Source: Psychroflexus gondwanensis ACAM 44 (GTDB lineage Bacteria; Bacteroidota; Bacteroidia; Flavobacteriales; Flavobacteriaceae). From it: 64,000 nt of DNA. The stretch spans positions 62,001 through 126,000 of the forward strand of contig NZ_APLF01000002.1 of assembly GCF_000355905.1 (NCBI RefSeq), given 5' to 3'. Below are positions 9,073 to 18,915 of this stretch, in pieces. Below the pieces are notes generated by a model. It was not told the DNA's origin. It saw only the letters and a list, made by a program, of their open reading frames with translations, and did no database searches. Both the position numbers and the translations under genes were made by a program. Position 1 is the stretch's first letter; each line of letters opens with the position of its first letter.

Positions 9073-12000
9073 ATGTCTAAGTTTTTAACCCTTTGTTTTC
9101 TTTTCTTGACCTTTTTAATTCAGGCTCAACAATCTCAATATTCTGAGGATGCCCTTGGAAAGTATCAAGACGCCCTTCATTTATATGATCAAAATCAATT
9201 TGCTGCTGCGGCAAAGGCCTTCAAGCAAATCGATACGTCCTTGGACAGTGATCAGCTAAAGTCTAATATTGACTTTTATCTAGCGAATTGTGCCATTAAA
9301 CTAAGCGAACCAAATGCAGATGAGCAGATGGAAGACTTTATAAAGGCAAACCCTACAAGTCTAAAAACCAACAAGGCTTATCTGGAAGTGGGGAATTATT
9401 ATTTCCAAGAGAGAGATTTTTTAAAAGCCAATAAATGGTTTAGCCAAGTGAATACACGTTCTTTATCGAGAGATGAACTTAAGACTTATGAGTTCAATTA
9501 TGGGTATACAAGCTTCAAAAGCAAGAACTATGACCAAGCAGAGCAACTCTTTAATAGAGTTAGAAATGATAAAAAATACGGAGCTCAGGCCAAATACTAC
9601 ATTGGTTTTATAGCTTATGAAGAAAACGAATACGAGTCCGCTTCAGAATTATTTGATGAGGCTAGGAGTGAAGGCGTTCAAGGAAATAACATTTCTTATT
9701 TCCAAAGTGATATGAATTTTAAACTTGGTAATTTTCAAAAGGCGATTGATTTAGGCATGGAAAAGTTACCAAAATCCAATACTCGCGAACGCTCTCAACT
9801 CAATAAAATCATAGGTGAAAGTTATTTCAATTTAAAGGACTATGCTAGTGCTATTCAATACCTAAAAGACTATAAAGGGAATAGAGGTAAGTGGAATAAC
9901 ACAGATTATTATCAACTTGGTTATGCTTACTATCAAACGGGACAGTATGAATTGGCTATCGACGAATTCTCTAAAATCCTAGATGGTCAAGATTTTGTGG
10001 CCCAAAATGCATATTACCATCTGGCTAAGGCTTATCTAAAAACCGATAAGAAAATTCAAGCGCTCAATGCTTTCAAAAATGTGACAGAAATGGACTTTGA
10101 TGAAAAGCTAAAAGAAGATGCTTATTTGAATTACGCAAAGCTTAGCTATGAAATTGGAAATACGTACCAATCTGTTCCTGAAGTTCTGCAGGCTTTTATT
10201 GAAAACTATCCAACGTCTCAAGAGTCTGATTTGGTAGGGGACTTGTTGATTGATTCTTATTTAACATCAAAAAATTACGAAAAAGCGATTTCGATGCTAG
10301 AGGGAAGTCGGGACTATAAAAATAAATTGGCTTTCCAAAAAGTAACCTATTATTATGGAATTGAATTGTTTAGAGATAACCAACTTAAATCAGCCAAAGA
10401 CTATTTCAATAGATCTTTATCTGAACGCTTAGACCCAGAGTTTACAGCAAAAGCTACGTATTGGAAGGCCGAAGTGGATTATGCATTGGGAAACTATGAT
10501 AAGGCTTTGATAGGCTATAAAGAGTTTAAAGGGATGCCAATGGCAAAGCAATTGGCGGAGTTTTACTCTATAGACTACAATATCGCATACGCTTACTTTA
10601 AAACAAAAAACTATAGATCGTCTATTTCTTTCTTTGAAAGCTTTATTGCTATTGAAAGGCCGTCACAAAGCCTTCATGATGCCTATGTGAGACTCGGAGA
10701 CGCTCAATTTGCTCTTGGTCAATATTGGCCTGCAATGGAGGCTTACAATAGTGCTATTGCAGTGGGGAATTACAAAAGTGATTATGCCTTCTTTCAAAAG
10801 GCTTATAGCTATGGATTTGTGGATAGAAATGCACAAAAAATTGAAAACCTAAATCTATTTGTCCAAAACTATCCGAAATCTATTTATAAGGATGATGCTC
10901 TATTTGAGCTTGGTAATACCTACGTGGCAGAAAATGATGACCAAGCAGCAATTACAACTTATCAAAATATTTTAACCAATTATAAACAAAGTATATATTA
11001 CCCTAAAGCCTTGTCTAAACTAGCATTGATCTATTTCAACAAAGGAGAAAATCAGGAGGCTTTGGTGAGGTTAAAACAGTTGGTCAAGGAATATCCGAAC
11101 TCTCAGGAGGCTCTTCAGGCTGTTCAAACGGCTAGGTTAATTTATATAGATCTTGGTCAAACAGACCAGTATGCTACTTGGGTAAGAGGTTTAGATTTTG
11201 TTGAAGTTGCCGATTCTGATATTGAAGAAGCTACTTACGAAGCTGCAGAAAATAAATTTTTGGATAATGAAACTGATAAAGCAATAGAAGGATTTAAAAA
11301 ATACTTAGAAGAATTTCCTAACGGAAAAAACAGTCTGAAGTCCAATTTCTATCTCGCTCAGTTGTTGTTTAATAGTGATCAGCGTCAAGCATCTATTCCT
11401 TACTACGAAGCAGTTATCAATAGCCGATCTAGTGAGTTTACAGAAGAATCTTTGAGGCGATTAGCTCAAATCTATTTATCCGAAAAGAGCTATGATAAAG
11501 CGATTACCAGTCTGAACAGGTTAGAGACAGAAGCCAATTTTTCTCAAAATGTATTGTTTGCTCAGTCCAATCTAATGAAAGCCTATTATGAAATTGAGAA
11601 TTTTGATAAAACTGTTATTTATGCTGAATTAATTTTATCTAAAGACAATATAGAAGAAGAAGTCCTTAGTGATGCAAAAATATTTATTGCCAGAGCTTCT
11701 TTGGAAGTTGGTGACGAGAAAAGAGCGGAAACTGCTTATAGAGAAGTATCAGAAACGGCCACAGGAAAACTAAAAGCCGAGGCTTTATATTACGATGCTT
11801 ACTTTAAGACCAAGTCTCAAAATTATGAAGCTTCTACTATCGTTATTCAGGATCTTACGAAAAACTATTCTAGATATAGAGAATTTGGTGTAAAAGGACT
11901 TTTATTGATGGCCAAAAATTTCAATGCTTTAGGGGATGATTATCAGGCCACTTATATTCTGGAAAATATCATTAAAAACTTTCAATCATACCCTGAAATT

Positions 12001-12084
12001 ATTTCTGAAGCTGAAGAATTACTAGAACAAATTAAGAGCAGAGCTGCAGAAACCAATTCCTCTATTGAAGTCGATAAAAATTAA
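9073..12084 (+). CDS. Large exported tetratricopeptide-repeat protein
   Basis: 1003 residues from ATG 9073. The N-terminus (MSKFLTLCFLFLTFLIQAQQ) is a clear signal peptide with cleavage after QA, so the protein acts in the periplasm or at the envelope. The rest is an unbroken array of TPR units, seen as repeated patterns such as YYQLGYAYYQTGQYELAIDEF, ALFELGNTYVAENDDQAAI and LSKLALIYFNKGENQEAL. TPR arrays are protein-binding scaffolds. I start at 9073 because the in-frame TTG at 9046 lies inside the promoter box. It is monocistronic, divergent from ftsE and convergent with rpoD. Specific function is unknown; similar large TPR proteins are widespread in Flavobacteriia. Confidence 0.85.
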   Translation: MSKFLTLCFLFLTFLIQAQQSQYSEDALGKYQDALHLYDQNQFAAAAKAFKQIDTSLDSDQLKSNIDFYLANCAIKLSEPNADEQMEDFIKANPTSLKTNKAYLEVGNYYFQERDFLKANKWFSQVNTRSLSRDELKTYEFNYGYTSFKSKNYDQAEQLFNRVRNDKKYGAQAKYYIGFIAYEENEYESASELFDEARSEGVQGNNISYFQSDMNFKLGNFQKAIDLGMEKLPKSNTRERSQLNKIIGESYFNLKDYASAIQYLKDYKGNRGKWNNTDYYQLGYAYYQTGQYELAIDEFSKILDGQDFVAQNAYYHLAKAYLKTDKKIQALNAFKNVTEMDFDEKLKEDAYLNYAKLSYEIGNTYQSVPEVLQAFIENYPTSQESDLVGDLLIDSYLTSKNYEKAISMLEGSRDYKNKLAFQKVTYYYGIELFRDNQLKSAKDYFNRSLSERLDPEFTAKATYWKAEVDYALGNYDKALIGYKEFKGMPMAKQLAEFYSIDYNIAYAYFKTKNYRSSISFFESFIAIERPSQSLHDAYVRLGDAQFALGQYWPAMEAYNSAIAVGNYKSDYAFFQKAYSYGFVDRNAQKIENLNLFVQNYPKSIYKDDALFELGNTYVAENDDQAAITTYQNILTNYKQSIYYPKALSKLALIYFNKGENQEALVRLKQLVKEYPNSQEALQAVQTARLIYIDLGQTDQYATWVRGLDFVEVADSDIEEATYEAAENKFLDNETDKAIEGFKKYLEEFPNGKNSLKSNFYLAQLLFNSDQRQASIPYYEAVINSRSSEFTEESLRRLAQIYLSEKSYDKAITSLNRLETEANFSQNVLFAQSNLMKAYYEIENFDKTVIYAELILSKDNIEEEVLSDAKIFIARASLEVGDEKRAETAYREVSETATGKLKAEALYYDAYFKTKSQNYEASTIVIQDLTKNYSRYREFGVKGLLLMAKNFNALGDDYQATYILENIIKNFQSYPEIISEAEELLEQIKSRAAETNSSIEVDKN

Positions 12085-12108
12085 TTGGTTTTTTCAGATA
12101 TCAGTATA

Positions 12109-12140
12109 AAAAAAGGCCCTCAATTAGAGGGCCTTTTTTG
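12109..12140. terminator. Bidirectional intrinsic terminator between the TPR gene and rpoD
   Basis: Stem 12110-12121 with 12127-12138 (core AAGGCCCTC / GAGGGCCTT) and 5-base loop AATTA. It is flanked by an A-run on the left and a T-run on the right, so it can terminate both converging transcripts. Confidence 0.9.
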
Positions 12141-12159
12141 TAAGATTCTAAAACTAAAC

Positions 12160-13023
12160 CTATCCTAGGTAAGTTTTGAGTATAGTGCTTCTAGAGGTGT
12201 GTTTTAAGCGTCTAACCCCTTTTTCCTTAATCTGTCTTACTCTTTCTCTAGTAAGTCCAAAAGTCTCTCCAATTTCTTCTAAAGTCATAGGTTGTTGATT
12301 GCCTAATCCAAAGTAAAGACGGATAACATCAGCCTCACGTGTGGTTAAGGTTTCTAGAGCTCTCTCTATTTCAGTTTGAAGCGATTCGTGTAGTAAATCG
12401 TTTTCCGGATTTGGAGATTCTCCAAATTTTAAAACATCATAAAGATTGGAGTCTTCACCTTCAATCAACGGAGCATCCATTGATAAGTGACGCCCAGAAT
12501 TTTTTAAAGACTCCTTAACGTCATTGATTGTCATTTCTAATTCTTTTGCAATTTCATCTGGACTTGGTGGTCTTTGATGGCGTTGTTCTAGAATAGCAAA
12601 GGTTTTATTGATTTTATTAATAGAACCAATTTTATTCAAAGGCAGTCTCACTACACGGGATTGTTCAGCTAAAGCTGAAAGGATGGATTGTCTAATCCAC
12701 CACACCGCATAGGAAATGAATTTGAAACCCCTTGTTTCATCAAAACGCTTTGCAGCTTTAATCAGCCCTAAATTTCCTTCATTAATAAGATCGGGTAGGG
12801 TAAGACCTTGATTTTGGTACTGCTTTGATACAGATACTACAAATCTTAAATTGGCCTTGGTCAATTTCTCTAAAGCTAAATCATCTCCAGCTTTAATTCT
12901 TTGTGCAAGTTCAACTTCTTCCTCTGCAGTAATCAAGTCTACTTTTCCAATTTCTTGGAGATACTTGTCTAGGGATGCAGTTTCTCTGTTGGTAACCTGT
13001 TTGGTAATTTTAAGTTGTCTCAT
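12160..13023 (-). CDS. rpoD: Primary RNA polymerase sigma factor RpoD/SigA
   Basis: 287 residues. Region 1.2 is at the N-terminus ([19 protein letters not shown]). Region 2 follows, with [35 protein letters not shown] and the promoter-melting segment [13 protein letters not shown]. Region 3 comes next, then region 4 with the helix-turn-helix [20 protein letters not shown]. The short form without region 1.1 is the normal housekeeping sigma of Bacteroidota, which recognises TTG/TAnnTTTG promoters. It stands alone, with a terminator downstream shared with the TPR gene. Confidence 0.97.
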   Translation of the reverse strand: MRQLKITKQVTNRETASLDKYLQEIGKVDLITAEEEVELAQRIKAGDDLALEKLTKANLRFVVSVSKQYQNQGLTLPDLINEGNLGLIKAAKRFDETRGFKFISYAVWWIRQSILSALAEQSRVVRLPLNKIGSINKINKTFAILEQRHQRPPSPDEIAKELEMTINDVKESLKNSGRHLSMDAPLIEGEDSNLYDVLKFGESPNPENDLLHESLQTEIERALETLTTREADVIRLYFGLGNQQPMTLEEIGETFGLTRERVRQIKEKGVRRLKHTSRSTILKTYLG

Positions 13024-13132
13024 TTAGATATGTCCTCGATTATCGTTAATCTACATATTATTTTACGAGCTAAAACGAAAAAATGTTACACCAAGACATG
13101 AAATTATTTTTAAAACTGACGTCATCTTTCAC

Positions 13133-13164
13133 AAAAAAGCCTGCTTTAGATTGAAAAGCAGGCT
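13133..13164 (-). terminator. Intrinsic terminator of proCBA
   Basis: On the minus strand a 10-bp stem (AGCCTGCTTT / AAAGCAGGCT; plus-strand positions 55-64 and 38-47 of the 13100s) has a 7-base loop and is followed by a U6 run (A-run at 13133-13138). It lies 26 bases past the proA stop codon. Confidence 0.9.
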
Positions 13165-13189
13165 GTTAAGGCATCTTGAATTTTAATAT

Positions 13190-14389
13190 TTATTCTCGGA
13201 TTTGTCCGTTACCCCAAATATAATATTTGTTGGTCACCAGTTGTTTTAGTCCTAATGGACCTCTGTGATGGAGTTTATCAGTCGAAATAGCAAGTTCTGC
13301 TCCTACACCCATTTGTCCTCCATCTGTAAAACGAGAAGACGCATTTTGGTACACTGCGGCACTATCAATTTGTTGCATGAAGTCGAGAGCTTTATCACCA
13401 TCTTTAGTCATAATGATGGAAGAATGTCCACCTGAGTATGCATTTATTTTCTCAACAGCTTCATCAAAAGATTCTACGGAAGATAAAACTATTTTTAGAG
13501 CTAAAAATTCCTCTGTCCAGGTATCTTTTGTTGGTAGTGTAGGTTTATCTAAAACATCTTCTACTTTACCATCAACAAGGATATCTACGTTGTAATCATT
13601 TTCTAGAGTCTCTGCTAAGTCTTTAACTTTAGCATCGAAATCTGGAAGATGAGAGTCAATTAATACCTTGTCAAGAGCATTACATCCTGAGATTTTATCT
13701 GTTTTTGCATTGATGATAACTTTCTTAGTCATTTCCCAATCTGCATCTGGAGATACGTATAAGAAATTATTCCCTCTACCACTAACGAGGACAGCTCCTT
13801 TAGCTGTTCTCTTCACAAAATCTATCAACTTATCTCCACCTCTAGGAACTACTAAATCCATTTTTTCTGGTGGGTTGCTTAAGAATTCTCTTGTTTCTTC
13901 ACGGTTGAGGTGAAGTAGAGAAATCCAATCTTTAGACAGTCCATTTTCTTCTAAAGCTTCATGCCAGCATTTTTCTAAAATGATATTACTATGATTTGCT
14001 TCTTTTCCACCTTTCAAGAATATTTTATTATTCGCTTTAAAGGCTAAAACTGCTGCTTCAATAGTTACATCTGGCCTAGATTCATAAATGATCATAATAG
14101 TCCCAAAGGGGTCGGTTTTGTTGACGATTTTTAAACCATTATCTAAAGTTCTTTCAGAAATAGTTTTTCCAACAGGATCATCTTGTTCCTTAACTTCCCT
14201 AATAGCTTGAATCATACCGTCAACTTTACTTTGATTCACAATCAATCTATCGTAAAGGGCTTGGTCATCTCTATTGAAAGATTCTAAGTCTTTTTGATTT
14301 TCTTCAATAATCTCGTTTCTTCTTTTATCGATAATAGTCATCATCGATTGAAGAACGTCGTTTTTAACTTTTGTATCTAATAACTTCAT
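13190..14389 (-). CDS. proA: Glutamate-5-semialdehyde dehydrogenase (gamma-glutamyl phosphate reductase)
   Basis: 399 residues, normal length. It catalyses the NADPH-dependent reduction of gamma-glutamyl phosphate to glutamate semialdehyde, the second step of proline synthesis. Family hallmarks are RPDVTIEAAVLAFKANNKIFLKGGKEA, VPRGGDKLIDF and ISGCNALDKVLID with the catalytic Cys. The C-terminal SRFTDGGQMGVGAELAISTDKLHHRGP block is diagnostic. It is the last gene of proC-proB-proA, 16 bases after proB, and is followed by a strong terminator. Confidence 0.96.
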   Translation of the reverse strand: MKLLDTKVKNDVLQSMMTIIDKRRNEIIEENQKDLESFNRDDQALYDRLIVNQSKVDGMIQAIREVKEQDDPVGKTISERTLDNGLKIVNKTDPFGTIMIIYESRPDVTIEAAVLAFKANNKIFLKGGKEANHSNIILEKCWHEALEENGLSKDWISLLHLNREETREFLSNPPEKMDLVVPRGGDKLIDFVKRTAKGAVLVSGRGNNFLYVSPDADWEMTKKVIINAKTDKISGCNALDKVLIDSHLPDFDAKVKDLAETLENDYNVDILVDGKVEDVLDKPTLPTKDTWTEEFLALKIVLSSVESFDEAVEKINAYSGGHSSIIMTKDGDKALDFMQQIDSAAVYQNASSRFTDGGQMGVGAELAISTDKLHHRGPLGLKQLVTNKYYIWGNGQIRE

Positions 14390-14405
14390 AAATTAGTTTT
14401 TAAGA

Positions 14406-15206
14406 TTAAACAGTGAATTTCGTACCAACTTCTTTACCTTCTAAAATGTCTATGATGATATTTTCCTCCTTCCCGTTGGCTATGAAAGTAGGAATATTCT
14501 TACTAGCGGTCATCTTAGCTATATTTAGCTTGGATTCCATTCCGCCTCGGCCTTCGCCTTCGCCTTTTTCATTTTCTTGAACATACTTTTCAACATTATC
14601 GTGGACTCTCACATGTCTTAATAATTTAGAATCCTCATGATCTGGATGCCCTGTATAAAGGCCCTCGATATCTGTAAGCATAATTAACATGTCTGCCTTA
14701 ACCAATTCTGAAACCAAACTGGCCAACTCATCATTGTCTGAAAACATCGACATAGAAAGGGATGTCGCATCATCTTCATTGGCAATTGGAATGATACCTT
14801 CTTTTAAAAGGCCTTCGTAACAATTGATCATATTTTCTCGATATTTCCCGGGGGCGAAATCTCTTTTAGTGGCTAATACTTGCCCACAACGCATCCCGAA
14901 ATCATGGAACATCGTGTAATAATGTCTCATCATTCTAGGTTGCCCTACAGAAGAATACACTTGACGCCTAATAGACTTATCGGTTGAAGAACATGAGCCT
15001 AAGACTTCTTTTCCTGCTATGGCAGATCCAGAAGATACAAGAATTGTAATGATATCGCGCTCATATAAATAAGCAATTTGTCTCACCAAGTTTTTTAGAA
15101 TTGGACCTACAATTCTATTACTTCTGTTGGTCATGACATTGGTCCCAACTTTTACAACTATACGTTTTGAATGCATATTTTTAAGGTTTAAATTACTCAT
15201 CCCCAA
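14406..15206 (-). CDS. proB: Glutamate 5-kinase, single-domain form without PUA
   Basis: 266 residues. The amino-acid kinase fold is complete: VVKVGTNVM at the phosphate-binding loop, ILVSSGSAIAGKE, NEDDATS, FSDNDELASLVSELVKADMLIMLTDIEGLY and GRGGMESKLNIAKMTASK. It phosphorylates glutamate at the gamma carboxyl. It lacks the C-terminal PUA domain of the 367-residue E. coli enzyme. As placed, it overlaps proC by 14 bases; internal ATGs at 15200 and 15176 are alternatives, and the last would leave the genes just separate. The kinase core near VVKVGTNVM is unaffected. Confidence 0.94.
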   Translation of the reverse strand: MGMSNLNLKNMHSKRIVVKVGTNVMTNRSNRIVGPILKNLVRQIAYLYERDIITILVSSGSAIAGKEVLGSCSSTDKSIRRQVYSSVGQPRMMRHYYTMFHDFGMRCGQVLATKRDFAPGKYRENMINCYEGLLKEGIIPIANEDDATSLSMSMFSDNDELASLVSELVKADMLIMLTDIEGLYTGHPDHEDSKLLRHVRVHDNVEKYVQENEKGEGEGRGGMESKLNIAKMTASKNIPTFIANGKEENIIIDILEGKEVGTKFTV

Positions 15207-15996
15207 GTTCTACTGCTCTGTTAAAGGCTGCATAGGCTGCATCCTGAATAAGCTGTTTTACATTATTATCGTCCATAGAGTCTAGTGCTGCTCTGGTTGT
15301 ACCCCCTTTAGAAGCAACGCGATCCATCCACTTTTCTGGAGATAAATCAGATTCATTAAATAAATGAACTGCACCTTCAAAGGTATTGCTCACCAAGATT
15401 TTAGAATCGTGATCTGAAAATCCCATTTTCTTAGCGGCATCCAACATTGAGGCCATAAAGTAAAATATATAGGCCGGTCCACTACCAGAAATACCAGTGG
15501 ATTTATTGATGAAATCTTCATCTTTTACACGAATTGATTGACCCGTGGTATCCAGTAGGTTTCTAATCATAAGTAGCTCTACTCTAGAGACTTCCTTAGA
15601 TTCAGTATAAGAAGTCACCCCTTTACCAACCTTTGCAGGTAAGTTGGGCATAGTCCTTACTACTTTTTTAACATTGAGTCCATTTTGAATGTTTTCAATG
15701 GTAACGCCAGCCATTAAGGATACAATGATTTGTTGATCATTGAGCATTGTTCTCATTCTTTCAAACAATTCCTCACTGTGGTAGGGCTTAACTGCTAGAA
15801 AGACGACGTCTGCGTCGGGTAAACAATCTTCTAGATTATCGAAAGTGTCATAGTAAGACACCTCGCTAAGTTTGTTCAATAAGTCCCTTGAGACGTCATG
15901 AATCATCAGATTTTTTCTATTTAATAAAGGGGATTTTGCCATTCCTTCAGAGTAAGTTAATCCCATGTTACCCGCTCCAATTACTAATACTTTCAT
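15193..15996 (-). CDS. proC: Pyrroline-5-carboxylate reductase (proline operon copy)
   Basis: 267 residues. An N-terminal Rossmann fold starts KVLVIGAGNMGLTYSEGM, followed by VFLAVKPYH, MPNLPAKVGKGVT and the C-terminal dimerisation motif SGSGPAYIFYFMASMLDAA. DRVASKGGTTRAALDSM is also typical. It catalyses the NAD(P)H-dependent last step to proline. It heads the proCBA operon on the minus strand. A second, divergent proC lies at 48.6-49.4 kb inside the arginine operon, so this copy is likely the dedicated proline enzyme. Confidence 0.95.
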   Translation of the reverse strand: MKVLVIGAGNMGLTYSEGMAKSPLLNRKNLMIHDVSRDLLNKLSEVSYYDTFDNLEDCLPDADVVFLAVKPYHSEELFERMRTMLNDQQIIVSLMAGVTIENIQNGLNVKKVVRTMPNLPAKVGKGVTSYTESKEVSRVELLMIRNLLDTTGQSIRVKDEDFINKSTGISGSGPAYIFYFMASMLDAAKKMGFSDHDSKILVSNTFEGAVHLFNESDLSPEKWMDRVASKGGTTRAALDSMDDNNVKQLIQDAAYAAFNRAVELGDE

Positions 15997-16032
15997 TTTA
16001 TTTTTTTAATGATTAATAAAAATGATTTACTC

Positions 16033-16060
16033 GTAAAGTGCAATGATCATGCACATTTAC
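16033..16060. promoter_or_regulatory. Inverted repeat upstream of proC, possible operator
   Basis: GTAAA-GTGCA, 7-base centre ATGATCA, then TGCAC-A-TTTAC: a 10-bp dyad with one extra A (position 55 of the block). It ends about 37 bases upstream of the proC start on the minus strand. It could be an operator or a leader hairpin. No consensus promoter box is clear beside it. The rest of the 251-base gap to pnp is AT-rich and featureless apart from the pnp terminator. Confidence 0.3.
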
Positions 16061-16197
16061 TAAAATACCTATTTTATTATTTTATTTTGAATTATTAAAC
16101 ATGTTTTATGAAAAAAAGCTATTTTTCATCAATATACTGAACAAAACAACTTAATAAGTTCTGAAAATATGTCAGTGATGCTATGTTGTCAGTAAAC

Positions 16198-16233
16198 AAA
16201 AAAAACGGTTTAGAGTAATCTAAACCGTTTTTT
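16198..16233 (-). terminator. Intrinsic terminator after pnp
   Basis: Stem 16204-16214 with 16219-16229 (AACGGTTTAGA / TCTAAACCGTT), GTAA tetraloop on the plus strand, long A-run on the left giving a U-run on the minus transcript. The right flank also has T6, so it is potentially bidirectional. Confidence 0.9.
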
Positions 16234-16247
16234 GAAATTTATTTTAA

Positions 16248-18407
16248 TTATTCAGATTTATTTGAGTCTTCCTCATTTTTCTGAGGTCTTTCAGGCTTTT
16301 CTAAAAGTGCCTTTCTAGAAACCTTAGGTTTCTTAGTTCTAGGATCTACACCAAAGTATTTCACATCTAAAACGTCACCTAGTTTCATAATATCTGCAAC
16401 ATTTTCTGTGCGCTCCCAAGCTAATTCTGAAATGTGTAACAAAACTTCATTTCCAGGGGCATCATTATACTCTACAACTGCCCCAAAGTCTAAAACTTTA
16501 ACAACAGTGACTTCATAAACACTCCCTTTCTCTGGTTTGAAAGTTACAGAATCGATTTTAGCTAAGACTTTGTCTATACCTTCTTGTTTTGTACCAAGAA
16601 TTTCAACAATTCCCTCTTCAGTAATAGGATCTTCATTTATAACTATTTCTGTTCCTGTTGATTTTTGTAATTCTTGAATAACTTTACCTCCAGGTCCAAT
16701 TAATGCACCAATAAATTCATTTGGAATTCGTCTAGTAATAATTTTTGGAGCATGAGCTTTTACATTCTCATTTGGTTCTGAAATAGTATCAGTTAATTTC
16801 TCAAGAATATGTAATCTACCTGCTCTTGCTTGTTGTAACGCTTTTACCAAAATTTCGTAAGGCAATCCTTTTACTTTAATATCCATCTGGCAAGCAGTGA
16901 TGCCGTCTGCAGTCCCTGTCACTTTAAAATCCATATCACCCAAGTGATCTTCGTCTCCTAAAATGTCAGAAAGAACAGCATGGCGATCTCCATCAGAAAT
17001 TAATCCCATGGCTATTCCAGAAACTGGTTTTTTCATTTTTATTCCTGCATCCATCATGGCCATAGTTCCCGCACAAACGGTTGCCATAGAAGAGGATCCA
17101 TTAGATTCTAAAACTTCAGATACAATTCTTACTGTGTAAGGATTATTTTCAGGAATCATTCCTTTTAGGGCTCTTTGAGCAAGATTTCCATGACCTATTT
17201 CTCGTCTAGAAGTCCCACGTATTGGGTAAGCTTCACCGGTACAAAAAGGAGGGAAGTTATAATGTAAATAGAACGCCTCTTCACCTTGGTGAGTTGGCAT
17301 ATCTATTGTGCTGGCTTCTCTAGAAGTCCCAAGAGTTACTGTAGCTAAAGCTTGAGTTTCTCCACGAGTAAATATAGCAGAACCATGAACGGAAGGTAAA
17401 TAGTCAACTTCACACCAGATAGGTCTAATTTCGTCTGTTTTTCTTCCATCTAGACGTAAGCCCTCAGCTAGAGTAAGTTCTCTTACTGCTGCTTTTTCAG
17501 TTTTACTATAGTATTTCTTAATCAGCTTTTCGTTTTCTTCTAATTCCTGTTCAGAAAACAAAGCCATAGCTTCATCTTTTACCGCAGAAAAAGCTTCTCC
17601 ACGATCTTTTTTGCTGTGACCACCTTTAGCAATTTCATATATTTTATTGTAGGCTAAATCATGAATTTTCTTTTCAAAATCTTCATTATCTTCAGTTACA
17701 GCATATTCTCTAACGGGTTTTTTACCAAAAGCTTCTGCTAGGCGCAATTGCGCTTCCACTTGTTTTTTGATATGCTCGTGAGCGAACTGAATGGCTTCTG
17801 CCATTTCTTCTTCAGAAATCTCTTTCATTTCGCCTTCTACCATCATCACAGAATCCATAGAGGCACCAATAATCATATCGATATCCGATTCTTTTAGCTG
17901 GCTTCGGCTTGGATTAATAACGAATTCTCCATTTATTCTTGCAACTCTAGCTTCAGAAATAGCTGTTTCAAAAGGAATATCTGAAAGTTGTATGGCTGCA
18001 GAAGCTGCAAGGCCTGCTAAAGCGTCTGGCATTACATCTTCATCATGAGACATAAGCTGAATCATAACTTGTGTTTCAGTTCTGTAATCTGAAGGGAAAA
18101 GTGGACGTAAAACTCTATCTACAATTCTCATTGTTAATACTTCACCATCACTTGGTCTTGCTTCTCTTTTGAAGAAACCTCCAGGATAACGACCTGCTGC
18201 TGCAAATTTTTCTCTGTAGTCTACAGTTAATGGAAAGAAATCCATTTTACTTTCTTTGTAAGACGACACTACTGTACAAAGTAACATAGTGTCACCCATT
18301 TGTACGACTACAGAACCGTGTGCTTGTTTTGCTAATTTACCAGTCTCAAGTTTGATTTCTCTACCATCGCCGAGATCGATAATTTCACTAAATGTTTTTG
18401 GAATCAT
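16248..18407 (-). CDS. pnp: Polynucleotide phosphorylase
   Basis: 719 residues. Two RNase PH-like domains flank an alpha-helical linker; the first carries [28 protein letters not shown], the second [15 protein letters not shown] and [24 protein letters not shown] domain ([24 protein letters not shown]) and an S1 domain ([19 protein letters not shown]) follow at the C-terminus. The enzyme degrades RNA 3' to 5' using phosphate. It lies downstream of rpsO, the classical order, but a terminator separates them here. The C-terminal tail is charged and probably flexible. Confidence 0.97.
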   Translation of the reverse strand: MIPKTFSEIIDLGDGREIKLETGKLAKQAHGSVVVQMGDTMLLCTVVSSYKESKMDFFPLTVDYREKFAAAGRYPGGFFKREARPSDGEVLTMRIVDRVLRPLFPSDYRTETQVMIQLMSHDEDVMPDALAGLAASAAIQLSDIPFETAISEARVARINGEFVINPSRSQLKESDIDMIIGASMDSVMMVEGEMKEISEEEMAEAIQFAHEHIKKQVEAQLRLAEAFGKKPVREYAVTEDNEDFEKKIHDLAYNKIYEIAKGGHSKKDRGEAFSAVKDEAMALFSEQELEENEKLIKKYYSKTEKAAVRELTLAEGLRLDGRKTDEIRPIWCEVDYLPSVHGSAIFTRGETQALATVTLGTSREASTIDMPTHQGEEAFYLHYNFPPFCTGEAYPIRGTSRREIGHGNLAQRALKGMIPENNPYTVRIVSEVLESNGSSSMATVCAGTMAMMDAGIKMKKPVSGIAMGLISDGDRHAVLSDILGDEDHLGDMDFKVTGTADGITACQMDIKVKGLPYEILVKALQQARAGRLHILEKLTDTISEPNENVKAHAPKIITRRIPNEFIGALIGPGGKVIQELQKSTGTEIVINEDPITEEGIVEILGTKQEGIDKVLAKIDSVTFKPEKGSVYEVTVVKVLDFGAVVEYNDAPGNEVLLHISELAWERTENVADIMKLGDVLDVKYFGVDPRTKKPKVSRKALLEKPERPQKNEEDSNKSE

Positions 18408-18515
18408 AAACTAATGATTTTAAAGGTTATACATTTTCTTAAAAATAGTTGTTGTGTTGTTGTTTAGAAGAATCGTATAAACCAATGGAAGTCGTTCTAA
18501 AGAACGCTTTTAAAC

Positions 18516-18542
18516 TAAAAAAGGGGCAATGTTGCCCCTTTA
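18516..18542 (-). terminator. Intrinsic terminator/attenuator between rpsO and pnp
   Basis: Near-perfect palindrome 18520-18541 (AAAGGGGCAA / TTGCCCCTTT). On the minus strand it is followed by U6 (A-run 18517-18522). It sits a few bases after the rpsO stop, so pnp expression depends on readthrough or its own promoter. A second small stem (CGTTC-TAAA-GAACG, about 18493-18506) lies in the pnp leader. Confidence 0.85.
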
Positions 18543-18545
18543 AAT

Positions 18546-18815
18546 TTATTTTCTTAATCCTAAATCTTTTACAATAGCTCTATATCTCAGGATATCTTTC
18601 TTCATCAGATAATCCAATAGGTTTCTTCTTTTACCTACAAGCTTTACTAGAGAACGTTCAGAATTATAGTCTTTTCTGTTTGTTTTGAGGTGTTGAGAGA
18701 TGTATTCAATTCTCCTGGTCATCAATGCGATTTGACCTTCGGCAGAACCAGAATCTTTCTCGTCTTTACCGTGTTTAGCAAATAATTTGCCTTTTTCTTC
18801 TAATGTTAAGTACAT
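18546..18815 (-). CDS. rpsO: Ribosomal protein S15
   Basis: 89 residues, the universal S15 length. Typical segments are FAKHGKDEKDSGSAEGQIALMTRRI, ISQHLKTNRKDYNSERSLVKLVGKRRNLLDYL and the C-terminal YRAIVKDLGLRK. S15 binds 16S rRNA in the small-subunit platform and helps nucleate assembly. It is followed by a terminator and then pnp, an order conserved across many bacteria. Confidence 0.97.
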   Translation of the reverse strand: MYLTLEEKGKLFAKHGKDEKDSGSAEGQIALMTRRIEYISQHLKTNRKDYNSERSLVKLVGKRRNLLDYLMKKDILRYRAIVKDLGLRK

Positions 18816-18915
18816 GCCAATATTGTTTCAATAATTTTTATGCTAGAATAGGTTTTCTATTCAATTGTGCAAAAGTATGCTTTTAAATTGAAATTGAATA
18901 TTAAATTTATAAAAA

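Noticed and set aside
16248-18407. Open frames on the plus strand antisense to pnp, accD, fbaA, proA and leuC
   Set aside because: They lie wholly inside well-identified genes, lack recognisable domains and are expected by chance.
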